Shown here: positions 36,159-48,981 of the stretch, piece by piece
Position numbering within the stretch: position 1 is the stretch's first letter
Layout: every line of letters starts with the position of its first letter
Assembly (NCBI GenBank): GCA_947179155.2
Contig: OX359269.1
Location: 54,255,524-54,319,523, forward strand
DNA from: Hedera helix
Taxonomy: Eukaryota; Streptophyta; Magnoliopsida; Apiales; Araliaceae
Direction: 5' to 3'
DNA: 64,000 bases
The notes under the pieces: generated by a model
Told to the model about the DNA's origin: nothing
Database searches by the model: none
Seen by the model: only the letters and a program-made list of their open reading frames with translations
Position numbers and translations under genes: made by a program

Positions 36159-37072
36159 ATTCAAATACACTGTGTTTACTATATTAATATTGAATAATTC
36201 ATTAGATAATTTTATTATGACTAGAATAGGCTTCGTAATTTTGTAAATTCAAAGGAAATTGGGGTAGAGATTATTCATGATGTTGTTAGACATTCAAGCT
36301 TTGAGCCCATGTTATATGCTTCTGCTTCCTTTACCTAATTACCTTGGATGAGATTTTTTAACTAGGATTTTTTAATTATGCAAGAAAAGGATTAGGTGGA
36401 AGATTACCCTGAAATATAAGTTTTGGGTCAGATTACAAAACTAAAGGAGAATCTAAGACGAGAGAAAAGTCTGATTTTCCGGCTACCCATCATGTTTGCC
36501 GGACTTTGGGAATTATGGCTACATGTGAGAATTATGTAAATTTTAATGTGGAACATATCAAAGGTGGTACCCTTGAATAACCCTAGTCATAAGTATGAGT
36601 TTTTTTTTCCTAATTATTCTTTTACTCTTTCAATCTTGTATCCAATAACACTCACAGAAGCATTACTCATTACTTGGTAGTTGATAACACCAAAGTCACA
36701 ATGATGTTATAAGGACTGGTTGATTTGATCCTCTGACAATAACTATAAAACAGATGGGAGCAAGGAAAATAGTTGAAAGGTACGCCTTAATTTTATTATT
36801 CAATTACGATTCTACTTTTGTTACTCCGCAGTAATGAGTGAAGTATCTAACTTTGTCATACATAGACATATATGTACAATTGTATATCTATTTAGTACTT
36901 ACAAGGTATTGTTTTGCTTTTTCATATAAATCTGTTTCTGTATTACATAGGATTCATTGAGGCTGTTCTCTTATTTTTTAATTCTCCAAATTAAGATAAC
37001 TCAAACTCATTCTAACTATAAAACACCTTTCCCTTTATCCAAGTAAGAAACCATAGACTTGCAATCTCAAAC

Positions 37073-39736
37073 ATGACAGTCATGCCTTTTGTTCACCATC
37101 TCTTTGTTTCGACTTTCTTTGTGCTCGTCTTAATTACAGTCACGACTTCATTTTCAGATTATGAGACTTCAGATGAACCTAATGAGCCCAGGAGTACCTG
37201 CAAGTATGCACGTTCCGCAGAGGTTGAAAGAGTATGCAGTCCTGTTTTATCATTAGTCTCGAAAGCAAAACTTGGAAATGATAAAATTTATCAAGTAGCA
37301 AGAGACCTCTCTTTTCAGAATGCCGATTGGGTGCAAGAGTCTGGTGGAGCTCCACTGATGCCATTTGATGCTACCGACATGCCACACAACACTTCCAATA
37401 TCGAATCTCTACTAAAATTGGCATCTTTTTGGGTTATGGACATGATTTTGCCCATCAAACTGACGCATCAGTTGGTATTTGTGCATTGTTATCTGTAGGG
37501 ATTACAAGGAACAGGACCTTACACTACATGCCACAAAGATGGACTCCTTGGTTTCACAAAAGCCCCGGATATTCTGATCTCACACTTGTATTTGAAGGGC
37601 TTTATATAGAATCCAAAGAGAATGATGGCGAGCGGGTGTTGTGCCTATTGGGAACTTCATTATTTCCTTTCTCAGAAGGTTTTGCTAATCCTTATGACTA
37701 TTGGAAGGATCATGGCTGCAAACGGAAGGAGCAGTCTCCTTCCATTAAAAACGACCAGATCATGCTTGTTCTTCAGTACCCTCAGAACTTCACTTTAACC
37801 AACAGAGCTATCCTCGGAGAAATGAGAAGTATACATTGAAAATCAGATGCCAAATATTTTGATAAAGTCCATATTTCTTCCTTAATGAATCATGAGTCAA
37901 AATATCTGTTTGCATCAGAGGAACTGGTGGCCAGCGCTTGATAAATGAAGGAATTCAGATCTTCAAAGGGTCTAAATTTTGTAATGTTTTCCAAATGTTT
38001 GGTTCAGAAATATTTGACATCGTGTGGTCTCAAAGTGCAATGGCATGACCAAGTCCTGCAACAATTTGGGTCCGTTTGTGCTAGGAAGAAAGATGGAAGG
38101 AACAAATCAGACGCTTGACAAATTCAGGCTAGTCATAACAAGCTCTCGTTGTGTGCCAGGTCATAATTCAAACAAGCATAGAACTGCTAAGGTTTCTGCT
38201 GTTTTTAGAGCAATTTCTTCTCGGGAGGATTGTTATACTTCACAAGCAAGATCAGGTCTTTCTGGAATGACTATTTCTGCGGAGGGAACATGGAATTCCT
38301 CAAGTGGGCAACTCTGCATGGTTGGTTGTGTAGGAACTGAGAAAGGTTCAGATGGATGCAACTCTAGATTATGCTTATTCTTCCCAAAGACATTCTCCAT
38401 CACACAAAGGAGCATTTTCCTTGGCTCCATTTCTAGCCTCAGAAAGACAAATCCTTATGCTAGTTTAATTTTTAAAAAGGAACTCCGACCTCTGGACCTT
38501 TGGAATCGATATAACGAGTACTGTAAATCTCATCTGTTTTACAAGTATTCCAAAAATTGAGCTGTCTACCGACCTTTTGAAGAAAAACAACTTTGGATTT
38601 GGGATATTCATCAAGACACTGCTGATCCTCAGGTATCCATTTATCGAAGATTATAACAACATAACAGGCCTCTCTCTTCTCTCTAGTGAACTAGGCTTCA
38701 TTGCCAAAGCTCTTCCAAAGACCTCGCATGACAAATCCTCAGCACAAACAATTGTTGGTCTGGAGGTTCTGACTCTAGGACCAATGTTTGGTCATCATTG
38801 GGCACACGAGGAACAGCACTCCTGCAAATAGAAGGCTGCTGATGTTCGCCCTAGTACTTCTGCTTCCACCGAAGACAGGCTACCTTTGAATATGTCGACA
38901 CATCTCTCCCTTAGTGGAGCATATTACAGTCATATTTCGGAACTATTTTCCTTGAGGGCTTGTATGATCTGTTTGGGGGAAAGATGTATCTAATAGGCTG
39001 CAGGAATGTCCCAAAATCCGAGAAGTTTAGCAATGACAACCTCAACCTTGAAGGCAATATGGACTGCCTGATAGAGGTGAAGGTAGAGTATTCATCCAAG
39101 ACTACTAGGTGGTTAATAAATCCAACTGTGAAGGTCTCTATTGTCAGCCAAAGGGAAAAGGATAACCCACTCTATTTTATGCCTATCAGCTTAAAAACTG
39201 GTCTAATTACATACAGAGAAAACTACAGAGAGATCATATTTCGCCAAAACTTTGAGTTGATTTTTCATGTGCTGCTGCTTTTAGCTTCAATTGCCTTTGT
39301 ATCAAGTCAGTTGGTTTATGTCAAGGAGAAGGTTGAGGGCATTCCCTTCATTTCCTTAGCAATGCTTGGAGTGCAGATTATCGGTTAAGGGCTTCCCTGG
39401 TTATGAACATCGAGATTCTGTTTAAATGGAAGGAATACAGTAATCCTGTAAGCCGATCAGTCAGGACGGGAAAAGGTTTGTGGCTTGAAATGCTTGACTG
39501 CATCATGAAATTCCTTCTGTTGGTTGTATTTGTACTCACTCTTAGACTCTGTCAAAAGGTATGGGAATCCCGAAAGCTGAGAGCCTGTTTTCAACCCTTA
39601 CTACCACAAATATGACTCCACCACTAGTTCAATCTTCTTCACCAAGTCTGAAAATTTTGTGATAATGGTGATTGTAGCTGCTCTTGCTATTATAGTTCAT
39701 GCCCAGCAGAAGAACTGGAACTTCAAGCTCATTTGA
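37073..39736 (+). pseudogene. DUF2921 family pseudogene (tandem paralogue)
   Basis: A degenerate relative of the intact gene at 41301-44477, same strand and about 1.6 kb upstream. It opens with ATG 37073 and a signal-like hydrophobic stretch (FVSTFFVLVLITV), and can be followed through at least five frame segments: 37073-37440, 37429-37839, 38024-38560, 38577-38831 and 38960-39615. Matched landmarks include YIESKENDGERVLCLLG, SAEGTWNSSSGQLCMVGC, KMYLIGCRNVPKS and LRLCQKVWESRK. The last recognisable piece (39660-39736) matches the final membrane segment of the intact paralogue, so the region encoding about four membrane segments in between is deleted. Stops and shifts are spread along the whole length, so it is old rather than a sequencing slip. 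Confidence 0.9.
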
Positions 39737-41300
39737 AGCTTTAGTTATATATATATTAATTCAAACCTATTGTTTCATAGGAGTTGCAGTTATATTTCAT
39801 GTCCTCAAAAGAGGAACTTTTAAAGTTTTAATACCAAAAGGCCAAAGCTGTATTTTACTGATTGGCACTTGCGTATGCTTATTGTTTAATAAGTTTGTTT
39901 CATGTGTTAATGTGCCAAGGGATTACAGATTACTACTATGCTTCATGATTTTGATGCCTTCGACTAATATACAAGTGAATAATTTAACAATGTACTTGTG
40001 ATCTTATTTGAAGGCTGTAACATCGCCATGTTAGTAGGTGACTAGGACCAAATAAAAACAAGTATTTGGGATTATTTGTCTTTTTAACAGCAGAATCACG
40101 CGCCAAGTTAGGGCGTGGGACATAAATCTTGATGATAGACATTAGACCAGATGAGATAGAAAAAATTATTATGTGATTTTGAGATATTGTCACGTGATGT
40201 CTAGGTTAATCGTATTTATTTTATTTTAATAGTGTTTTATTATTTGTAACTCTAAATCTTGAAATAAGAATATATGATTGATTTAAAATATTATATGACA
40301 ATACTCGTCGAGAATAATTATCGGAAAGGAAGACTGTTGAAGAAAAGCCACAAAAATTCGCTCTCTCATTAAAAGAAGTGACTACCACTACACTTGCTTT
40401 TATGTCCCTAAAATATCTCCTTTAATGCTCTTAAATAATTATTTTAAAATAATTTCTATGTGTTTGTTAATTTCCTTTTGAATAATTAAAGTTCACACAC
40501 GATCATAATTTGTTTTTATTTTATAATCTAAGATATATGTGGAATTTTTTATTATTTAACTTTATTTTTGTATTCTCTGCAAATTTTATATATACATACA
40601 CATATATATGAATATATTTTGTGACTAATAATAAAAGTTAATAACATAAATTTATTATAGAGAATCTCACACTTTTAATTGGGGAAAAAAAAAGATGGTA
40701 ACAAATAATAATTCTTTTTCTGGACTGTATTTGGTATTTTGAAAAGAATTTAAGTTTTGATTAAAATCATTTAGAACTTTAAAATTTTAATCACCTCAGA
40801 CTCTTTCCGATGGGGGTAGCGTGTAGTCTTTCACGCGCCTCTCGGATGTTGGATTATAGAATATCGGCTTGGAGTTAAATTACTACGTTAGAAATTTGCT
40901 CGACTATCACCTCACTTTACTTCGAAGCAATTTCCTTTGACTTCAACTCCTCACCTCTCTCTCTCTCCTCTCTGATCTTTCCCTCTCTTTCTCTCTGCTC
41001 AACCTCAAAATTCAATACTCACAAGGGCCTCTGCGGATCAGATTCACGGAGTTATTAGGGGAGCTGGAAGAGAGAAAACCCCAATTTTCAGGTTTGTCTG
41101 TCATCAAAGTTGCAGCGAACCACCTAACTTTGTTATAAGCTTGAATCTGAACCTAGCACGCTCAATTTGATTTCTTTCCCAATATGTTTTTAATGGTTTC
41201 TTGATTGAACTTTATAATTGCAAGTTCATGTTTTCTAATTTTAGTTAGTGGGTAGCTGAGGGGTTCTTGAAAGTAGTGGCTAGTTTTGAGATTTGCAGCC
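39737..41300. other. Intergenic / promoter of the intact DUF2921 gene
   Basis: The first kilobase is AT-rich without a gene. From about 40950 a CT-rich leader (CTCTCTCTCTCTCCTCTCTG) looks like a 5' UTR. A possible 5' UTR intron runs from the GT after TTTTCAG (about 41092) to the TTTGCAG just before the start codon (41298); this is a guess. Confidence 0.45.
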
Positions 41301-44300
41301 ATGAAGATCATAAATTATGGTTGGACTATATTTGGGTTGTTGGTGTTGTTCTGCGTTACATTTATAAATGCATACTATCTAGAGGAGAGGTTTGAACCTA
41401 GAAATAGTCCTTCTATGACCTACAACTATGATCGGATAGATGAGGCGAAGAAAGCATGTTCTTTTGTCTTAACTTCTGCATCTGAGTTGAAACCCAATGA
41501 TAATAGAATTTATAGCATAAAAGAAGAACTTTCTTTTCTAAATGGAGATTGGTGGCAAGAACTAAATGAGGCTCCATTGATGCCATTTGACGATAGAGAT
41601 CACTCGGATGTCTCATTGGATGTCCGATCTCCATTAAACTTGGCTTCATTCTGGGTAACTGATGTTGATCGTGCTCATCGGTCTAAGAAATTGGTCAGTG
41701 TCAGTGGGCTTTTGCAGATAGGCATAACCCTGGAGAACTCATTTATGTATAAACCAGATGAGAGGAATCCTCATTTTGACATATGGCCCGGTCATTCTCA
41801 GCTCTTAGTTTCTTTCCAAGGAATTTACACAGAATCAAAAGAAAACAATGGGGAAAGAGTCATGTGCTTGTTGGGGGATACAATGCTGCCTGCTCGTCAT
41901 TCTGACCCTGCCGATCCATGGGAGTGGGTAAAGGTTTCTGGTTATACGAATCAGCCACCTCTTTTGCAAGATGATCAAGTTTTACTTATTCTTCGATATC
42001 CAAGGAAAATAAATTTGACAAGCAGAGCTATACATGGCCGCATGAAAAGTCTAAATCTGAAATCCAACCCAAAATATTTTGATGAAGTTCGCATATCTTC
42101 TTGGTTGGGCCCCTCAGCAGATTATGAGTTTGGCTCTGAAAAGACAATCTCCAGAGCATGTAGTCCTTATCCATATAAAGATAGAGCCATGAATGGTGGC
42201 ATTGAAATATATAAAGGGAATGACTTCTGTGTAATTCTTGATAGGTATACTCACGAAGAAACTTTTACCATTGTGCCAAACTGGAGATGCAATGGTACGG
42301 ATGATTTCTGCAGTAAGTTGGGTCCGTTTGTGTCTGATAAAGGGATAAATGCCACTGATGGGAGCTTTAAAAATGTCAGACTTGCTCTTCAGGATGTTCG
42401 ATGTAAGAAAATAACTCTACAGGACAATGGTGTCTCTAATAGTGTCTCTGCTGTGTTTAGAGCAGTTTCTCCATTTGAAAATCAGTTTACTGCCACTCAG
42501 AGGACTGGAATTAATAACTTGACACTTTCTGCTGAAGGAATCTGGAAATCTTCCAGCGGACAACTATGCATGGTTGGTTGCCTTGGATCTGTTGATTCAG
42601 AAGTCAAGGGCTGTGATTCTCGGATCTGTTTGTATATTCCTCTCTCATTCTCCATAATGCAAAGAAGCATTATTATGGGGACTATTTCGAGCATTAATGA
42701 AAGCAGCAGATCACACTTCCCTTTATCATTTGAAAAGCTGGTGCGGCCTGCAGAGCTGTGGAATAATTATGCTGCTTCTCATCCATCTTATAGTTACTCC
42801 AAAATTGATTCCGCAGGTGCAATCCTTGAGAGAAATGAGCCTTTTAACTTTGGAACTAAAATTAAGACATCACTGCTGAAGTTCCCAAAATTAGAAGGCA
42901 CAGAGTCACTCCTTGAAAGTCTTTCTCTTCTTTCAGAAGATCTCACTCTCCAAATATCTGCTGTTCCAGATCCAGTTCCTCGTGCTCTTCCCCCAGGGAC
43001 TCACATCCAAATGGAGATTCTCTCTCTCGGTCCTTTGTTTGGACGCTACTGGTCTTCAAAAAATGGTTCTAGAACAGAAGATGAGGCTCCTTACCATGCC
43101 AAGGCCGAATACACTGAAAAACAGCTGCTCCTGAATGTGTCTGCTCAACTTGGTCTCAGTGGGCAACAATACAACAATTTTTCTATGCTTTTCCTAGAAG
43201 GGCTTTACAATCCGCTTGTTGGAAAGATGTATCTTATTGGTTGCAGGGATGTTCGAGCCTCATGGAAGATACTATTTGAAAGCATGGACCTTGAGGCTGG
43301 GTTGGATTGTTTAGTTGAAGTGATCGTGTCATATCCTCCTACAACAACCCGGTGGTTAGTCAATCCATCTGCTAGAATTTCCATCTCTAGCCAAAGGAAT
43401 GAAGATGAGCCTCTGTATTTTAGTCCAGTTAAGCTCCAAACACTTCCTGTTATGTACAGGAGGCAAAGAGAAGACATTTTCTCTCGCCGAGGAGTTGAAG
43501 GGATCCTCCGCATCCTGACACTTTCAGTGGCAATTGCTTGCGTTTTGAGCCAGCTGTTTTACATTAGAGATAATGCTGAATCAGTTCCTTACATATCTTT
43601 GGTCATGCTAGGTGTCCAAGCTCTTGGGTACACCCTTCCTCTGATCACCGGTGCAGAAGCACTCTTCAAGAGGGCTTCAGAATCTTACGAAAGCACATCT
43701 TACGACCTTGAGAATAGTCAGTGGATCCGTGCAATTGATTACACTGTGAAGCTTCTTGTACTGGTTACATTTTCACTCACTCTGAGGCTCTGTCAGAAAG
43801 TGTGGAGATCTCGAGTTAGACTACTCACAAGGAGCCCTCTTGAACCATATCGTATCCCAAGTGACATGCGTGTATTTATTACTACCTTGAGTATACATGT
43901 TGTTGGGTACATTAGTGTTCTCATTATCCATTCCATAAACACTAGCCAGAAGCCACTTCGAAGTAAACGATATATAGATTCAACAGAGAACCATATGCTG
44001 CCAGAATGGGAAACTGAACTAGAGGAGTATTTGGGTCTTGCCCAAGATCTTTTCCTGCTTCCTCAAATAATTGCCAATTTAATGTGGCAGATCCATTGCA
44101 GACCACTTAGAAATTTGTATTTTATTGGGATGACAGTTGTAAGACTTCTGCCTCATTTTTATGATTCCTTAAGTACTCCTGCTCCAAATCCCTACTTCTC
44201 CGAGGACTATGAGTTTGTCAACCCAAATCTGGACTTTTACTCTACGTTTGGTGACATTGCAATACCTGCAACAGCAGTTTTTTTGGCATTTACAATCTAT

Positions 44301-44477
44301 GTTCAGCAGAGATGGAATTATGAGCAGCTCAGCCAAGGTCTTACTTTTGGCCAATTTAAGCTTCTTCCATTGTGCTCCCAAGCGTATGAAAGGTTGCCTT
44401 CCATATCATTCGAGGCTGAGCTAGTTTCTGCTGGCAGTAAAAATGCTGCACAGGAGAAAGAGCTTGAGGACGAATGA
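41301..44477 (+). CDS. DUF2921 multi-pass membrane protein
   Basis: Intronless 1058-aa protein of the plant DUF2921 family (from memory closest to Arabidopsis AT1G52780); biochemical function unknown. I start it at ATG 41301 (MKIINYGWTIFGLLVLFC); the frame is open 15 bp further upstream but has no ATG there. Residues about 5-25 form a signal peptide or anchor. A long N-terminal part, probably lumenal or extracellular, has family landmarks YTESKENNGERVMCLLGD, SAEGIWKSSSGQLCMVGC and FLEGLYNPLVGKMYLIGC. The C-terminal third has about seven hydrophobic segments, near residues 733-757, 762-788, 808-830, 855-877, 910-927, 938-955 and 983-1000. It ends with an acidic tail. DUF2921 also occurs, as I recall, in FLY-type membrane E3 ligases, but there is no RING here. 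A decayed paralogue lies upstream. Confidence 0.92.
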   Translation: MKIINYGWTIFGLLVLFCVTFINAYYLEERFEPRNSPSMTYNYDRIDEAKKACSFVLTSASELKPNDNRIYSIKEELSFLNGDWWQELNEAPLMPFDDRDHSDVSLDVRSPLNLASFWVTDVDRAHRSKKLVSVSGLLQIGITLENSFMYKPDERNPHFDIWPGHSQLLVSFQGIYTESKENNGERVMCLLGDTMLPARHSDPADPWEWVKVSGYTNQPPLLQDDQVLLILRYPRKINLTSRAIHGRMKSLNLKSNPKYFDEVRISSWLGPSADYEFGSEKTISRACSPYPYKDRAMNGGIEIYKGNDFCVILDRYTHEETFTIVPNWRCNGTDDFCSKLGPFVSDKGINATDGSFKNVRLALQDVRCKKITLQDNGVSNSVSAVFRAVSPFENQFTATQRTGINNLTLSAEGIWKSSSGQLCMVGCLGSVDSEVKGCDSRICLYIPLSFSIMQRSIIMGTISSINESSRSHFPLSFEKLVRPAELWNNYAASHPSYSYSKIDSAGAILERNEPFNFGTKIKTSLLKFPKLEGTESLLESLSLLSEDLTLQISAVPDPVPRALPPGTHIQMEILSLGPLFGRYWSSKNGSRTEDEAPYHAKAEYTEKQLLLNVSAQLGLSGQQYNNFSMLFLEGLYNPLVGKMYLIGCRDVRASWKILFESMDLEAGLDCLVEVIVSYPPTTTRWLVNPSARISISSQRNEDEPLYFSPVKLQTLPVMYRRQREDIFSRRGVEGILRILTLSVAIACVLSQLFYIRDNAESVPYISLVMLGVQALGYTLPLITGAEALFKRASESYESTSYDLENSQWIRAIDYTVKLLVLVTFSLTLRLCQKVWRSRVRLLTRSPLEPYRIPSDMRVFITTLSIHVVGYISVLIIHSINTSQKPLRSKRYIDSTENHMLPEWETELEEYLGLAQDLFLLPQIIANLMWQIHCRPLRNLYFIGMTVVRLLPHFYDSLSTPAPNPYFSEDYEFVNPNLDFYSTFGDIAIPATAVFLAFTIYVQQRWNYEQLSQGLTFGQFKLLPLCSQAYERLPSISFEAELVSAGSKNAAQEKELEDE

Positions 44478-45374
44478 GTGAGATCCCTGATTTACCGGCA
44501 CCTTGTAATGCATATTAGATTCATTTCATGGTCATCTGCCCATTTTCCTTTTTTTGGATTAAACATTTCTTCTTCTTTTTTCATGTATTTTTATTGCGAG
44601 TAGATATATAATGATAATAAGACATATTTTATAAGCTAATATAAATACAACAAAAAATTAACATGTTTCTGTCAGAATATGAGATATAATTAAAAATTAT
44701 GTTTGATTGATTAGAGACTATCGAGCGAGCTCTAGTGAAAAGTCTTGGATATCATCGTAATGTAACTAACACACACGTGATAGGCAATATAAAGTAGTAG
44801 TAGCAGTAGTAAGTATATCACGATCGAGTTGGTTGTATTTTAATTTTAATAAAAAGGCAAAACTACTACATCCTTTTCATAAAAAAAAAAATATCATTTT
44901 TATTCTCATACATTTTTCTTAAAATTTAATCTGTTTCAAAATTAAATATACAATTTAATTTTTGAATTGATGCTAATTTCTCTAATAGAAAAATTTTCAA
45001 ATATCTAGTGACGAGTGAAAAATATATTATTTTAAATTTAAAATTAGAGATGTGAAGTTAACATGTAAATTTTATAATTAAAAGTAGTGTGGATTAATAT
45101 CATATTTATTACTTTTAAAAATATAAAAACAAAATTATATTATTAATTTATAATTTAAGATCTTACAAGTAAATTCAAAAGATGAAAATACGTATTAGTT
45201 TTGTAAGGGACAGAGGATGTTGTTTGACTATGACCCATGAAAATAAATAATATACCATGTTCGTACCCCTCCACTCCACTCCACCATCATCAAATTTTGA
45301 TTCTCTAGGATGGGTGATTTTGTCAAAGTTAAATAGGAAAATATTTGAATTATTGACAAATAGTACTGCTACTA

Positions 45375-45404
<30 letters not shown>

Positions 45405-45409
<5 letters not shown>

Positions 45410-45535
45410 ACTAGTCCTGTCGTCTGACTAGTCTAGCGTCAACATGCAACTAGTCCTGTCGTCTAATAACGTGAAGATGAAAGATCTACTAGAATATGCA
45501 ACAAGTCCTGTCCACTATAGCGTGAAGACGAAAGA
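45405..45535. repeat. Short imperfect direct repeats
   Basis: The phrase ATGCAACTAGTCCTGTCGTC occurs twice and a variant with ATGCAACAAGTCCTGTC once. GTGAAGATGAAAGATC and GTGAAGACGAAAGATC form a second pair. Function unknown. Confidence 0.8.
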
Positions 45536-45627
45536 TCAAAGCTCAATCGTCGGCAGGCAGGCAGGAATATTATTGAATGAATTATGAGAGAGTCGAGTCA
45601 TCCTCTTCTATAAATAAAAATTATTAC

Positions 45628-45660
45628 CTGCCCCCTGCCCCCTGCCCCTGCCCCTGCCCT
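45628..45660. repeat. CCCCTG minisatellite
   Basis: Five to six tandem units of CTGCCCC, partly one base shorter. Confidence 0.85.
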
Positions 45661-46370
45661 GAAATCAAATTCATGAACCATATTTAGTGTTGCCTAATTT
45701 ATACGCTACCTAGTTAGCTGCATATTTGTCAATCAAATAAAGCATTCAAATATAACATTTAAATATTAATATATTTATTTTAATTATTAAAAAATAAAAA
45801 TATGATACAAATTTTGAATGATATATTTTATTTTATAATAATTAAGATAGATATAATATTTAAATATTATATATTTATATTTATTTTATAAATACTGTAT
45901 TTCATATTAATTTTGGATAATTGTATGAATTCAAATAAAGAGTGTATTCCCTCATAATTTGTCAGTTATTTTGTACACCAATATAATTCAACACATCATT
46001 TTAATTTAAGTAGTACAACGGACTTGGAAAATTACAATCAAGTACCATCATACGATTTTTTTTATATTATTTCTTTCCCTATATTATAAAATAATCTCAT
46101 GTGCAATATTAAGATTATATTTTTAATAAGTTTTTAATTAGCAATATTATACGATAGTAAAATTATAATAGTAAATTTGAGGATATAATATCATTTGATG
46201 ATGTATCACTAAGAAGTGAACTCTTTTTGTAAAACAAAAAAATAAAATTTAGGAATAAGATTTTACATTTTTTTGATCAATTTGTGGAGCAAAAGGGGTA
46301 TTTATGTAAGAATATTATGTGAATATGTTAATTTTTTTTGTTGTAAAAATGTCAATTCCCCAAAATAATA

Positions 46371-46625
46371 TACTCCCTCTGTTTTATATTATTCGATCAT
46401 TACTGACTTTTAAAAATTAATTTAAAATATTTTTAAACTCAGAATTGATATAGATTCATTTAATTTTAATCAATACAATGATAAATATTATAAATTATCT
46501 AAAAAAAATACTCATTATAATATTTATTATTCAATAATTTTTAACGAATGATCTTAATTTAAAGCCTAAAATTATCTCAATTTAATTTTTAAAAATTAAT
46601 AATAGTCAAATAATTTTAAAATATA
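46371..46625. mobile_element. Stowaway-like MITE, copy B
   Basis: About 255 bp starting TACTCCCTCTGTTTTATATT, the CTCCCTC end typical of Stowaway/mariner MITEs. Related to 17764-17998 and 57758-58008. Confidence 0.6.
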
Positions 46626-47824
46626 TATATTTATTATTAATAAATCGGATAAAATTAAAATGTATGCTAGCGGGTTGAATTCCATTTAATTGATAATCGG
46701 GATAAGGTAAGCTAATAAAGCCATCCCCGCACGTATCTGTTGTCCTCAATCCTCTTAGCCGCCCCCAATGCGAATAGACGTTTGTTTTCTAACTACAGGT
46801 GGCATTAGACAAGTCCATATGGGTCTGACTCGGTCTAGGTCCAATTTTAAAGAGTCACTTTTATTTACGAAATCTTTTTAAGAGGTTTACTCTTAATTTT
46901 ATTGGGAGTATAATTTTATAACAATGATATTATTATGATAATAAAACAATAATGATGAATTTGGAAACACTGTATAATTTTTATGTCACATTAAAAGTAT
47001 AATAATAATAATATTTACATATACTTTTTCTTTCAAGAAATTGAAGTCGCAATACCAAAAGTTTATGGTTAAAGTTAGAAGATAAAAGTTCTACTTGTAA
47101 AAACTTAAATATATTAAAATTATATTTATATTTAAGACATGTTATGAATTATGAAAGTTTTTGTTAAATTACGATTATTAAGATTATAAGATTGACATGG
47201 TATATTAAATTTATTATTATAAATATTATTAATTATGTAATTTATACTAAAATAATTGAATTATAAAATTAATTATTTTTTTATATTTTATTTTGTTATT
47301 AAAAAGAATAAAAATTTAGATTATTAATTTGATGATATCACGATGAAATTGAGAAAGAATATTGTGTGAAGTTGATAAGAATACTCCGTGAAAGTCGGGT
47401 CCCCCACTATTTATTTATTTAAAATTTTACTTTTGACCTTTTGGTCTAACAAAGTATCTAGAAGGTTAATTCTCGGGTGACTGGTGTTTGTGATCCGTTC
47501 AATTTTTTATTTTTTTTATTTTTATTTTAATAATTTAAGTATAATTTGAATATATATAAATAACAATATTATATAATTAATATAATATTATTATTTATAT
47601 GTAAACTAAATTATATTTAAATAATTAAATTTTATAAGAAAATATTATTAAAATAAATATTATAAATATTTTAAGAGTCAAATAAATAAATTAGGATCGA
47701 TTCTAGCACGGTCCCCACGAATCACTCATATCTAGAAAGAAAACAATGTGGTGGCTGTAACTCTCTCTGTCAGAGGCGCTGGCTTTCCATATTTTTCCGA
47801 ATAAATCTAAGTAACATAATAATT

Positions 47825-47940
47825 CGATACAACATTCATTTTAATTATTAAAAAATATAATTTAATATAAATTTTTATATTAAATTATATTTTTTAATAA
47901 TTAAGATCAATATTGTATTCTATTATTATGTTCGATTATA
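47825..47940. repeat. AT-rich foldback (MITE-like)
   Basis: Inverted arms around ATTATTAAAAAATATAATTT and its complement, starting near ATAATAATTCG and ending TATTATTATG. A close relative follows at 48140-48260. Confidence 0.45.
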
Positions 47941-48139
47941 ATTCACACATATTCAATTTTTTTATTTTTTTTATTTTATTCAATTGTGACTTATTTATTC
48001 AGTTAAAAAATTATAATTAGTCATTAAGTCCAAAAATTTAACAAATTTAATTTAAAACAAACACACTGAATAATTGACTGATGCTGTCATTCAACTTTAT
48101 TACATGCTAATCAAACAATTCCCAAGTATATACAATCGA

Positions 48140-48260
48140 ATATAATAATTAGACACAATATTAATTTTAATGATTAAAAAATATAATTTGACACAATTTT
48201 TTTTGTTAAATTATATTTTTTAATAATTAAAATTAATATTGTGTTCTAAGTGTCTGATCG
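48140..48260. repeat. AT-rich foldback (MITE-like), second copy
   Basis: Arms around GATTAAAAAATATAATTTGA and its complement; same family as 47825-47940 by eye. Confidence 0.45.
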
Positions 48261-48957
48261 TAATCCACACGCTTTCTGGAAACAATACAATATTGGATTA
48301 GCGTACGTCATAGTTTATTTAGTCCCTTTTTTTTTGGTTTATCCAAATTTATTTGTTATTTTTTTATTTTAATATTATTTTTATCTTATTTTTACAATAC
48401 AATTCTCATTTAATTTTATAATTTTTTTATTGAAAACAACATGATATAATTGAAAAAACTAATACTACTAATTTTTGACATTAGAAATACAATCAACACT
48501 ATTTATTTATTTTCTCTCTCTTCTATTTTATTATTTTAAAAAAGAGTTAAAAAATTAATTAAAATAAAAAAGATGAAAATAAAGAATAATTAAGATGAAT
48601 AATTTGAAGATAATTTTTTTTAATAAACATAAAATTTAAAAAAAAAAATAAGACAGAAAAATATTTCTATTTCTTAGTTGATTGTTTTAATCCCGCGTCA
48701 ATATTGAATGCGGAAAAAAATATAATTATTTCATAAAATAAATATATGCATACATCTAAAATACATCGACTTTCCTGTTTGGGAAAAAAATGAGTCTCGA
48801 TTGTTGTGCTGAATTAAAATAAAGAAATATGAAAAATATGCCAAAAATAGTAAAATGGCGTAGGATTAATGTATGTCGGATTAATGCGTATAAAGTCCCT
48901 TGTTTCATATTTTCTAGAAGTATTGTAGCTTAGCAGCCAGGAAAAATTCCCCGTGCC

Positions 48958-48981
48958 CTCCTCCTCCTCCTCCTCCTCCTC
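48958..48981. repeat. (TCC)n microsatellite upstream of ABCG
   Basis: Eight CTC/TCC trinucleotides about 310 bp before the ABCG start codon. Confidence 0.9.

Larger units (their letters stand above)
34745..37072. other. Intergenic between the Helitron and the DUF2921 pseudogene
   Basis: No gene assigned. It contains a hAT-like element (34791-35567), a T25 run (35096-35120) and an ATG microsatellite (36134-36158). A short frame starting ATG at about 36010 reads MDCSSFHFRKSRTESSIDG and ends at a possible GT donor; I do not recognise it. Confidence 0.5.

Noticed and set aside
41286..41300. Longer N-terminus for the DUF2921 protein
   Set aside because: The upstream extension begins with TTG, not ATG; the first ATG is at 41301 and gives a normal signal-like start.
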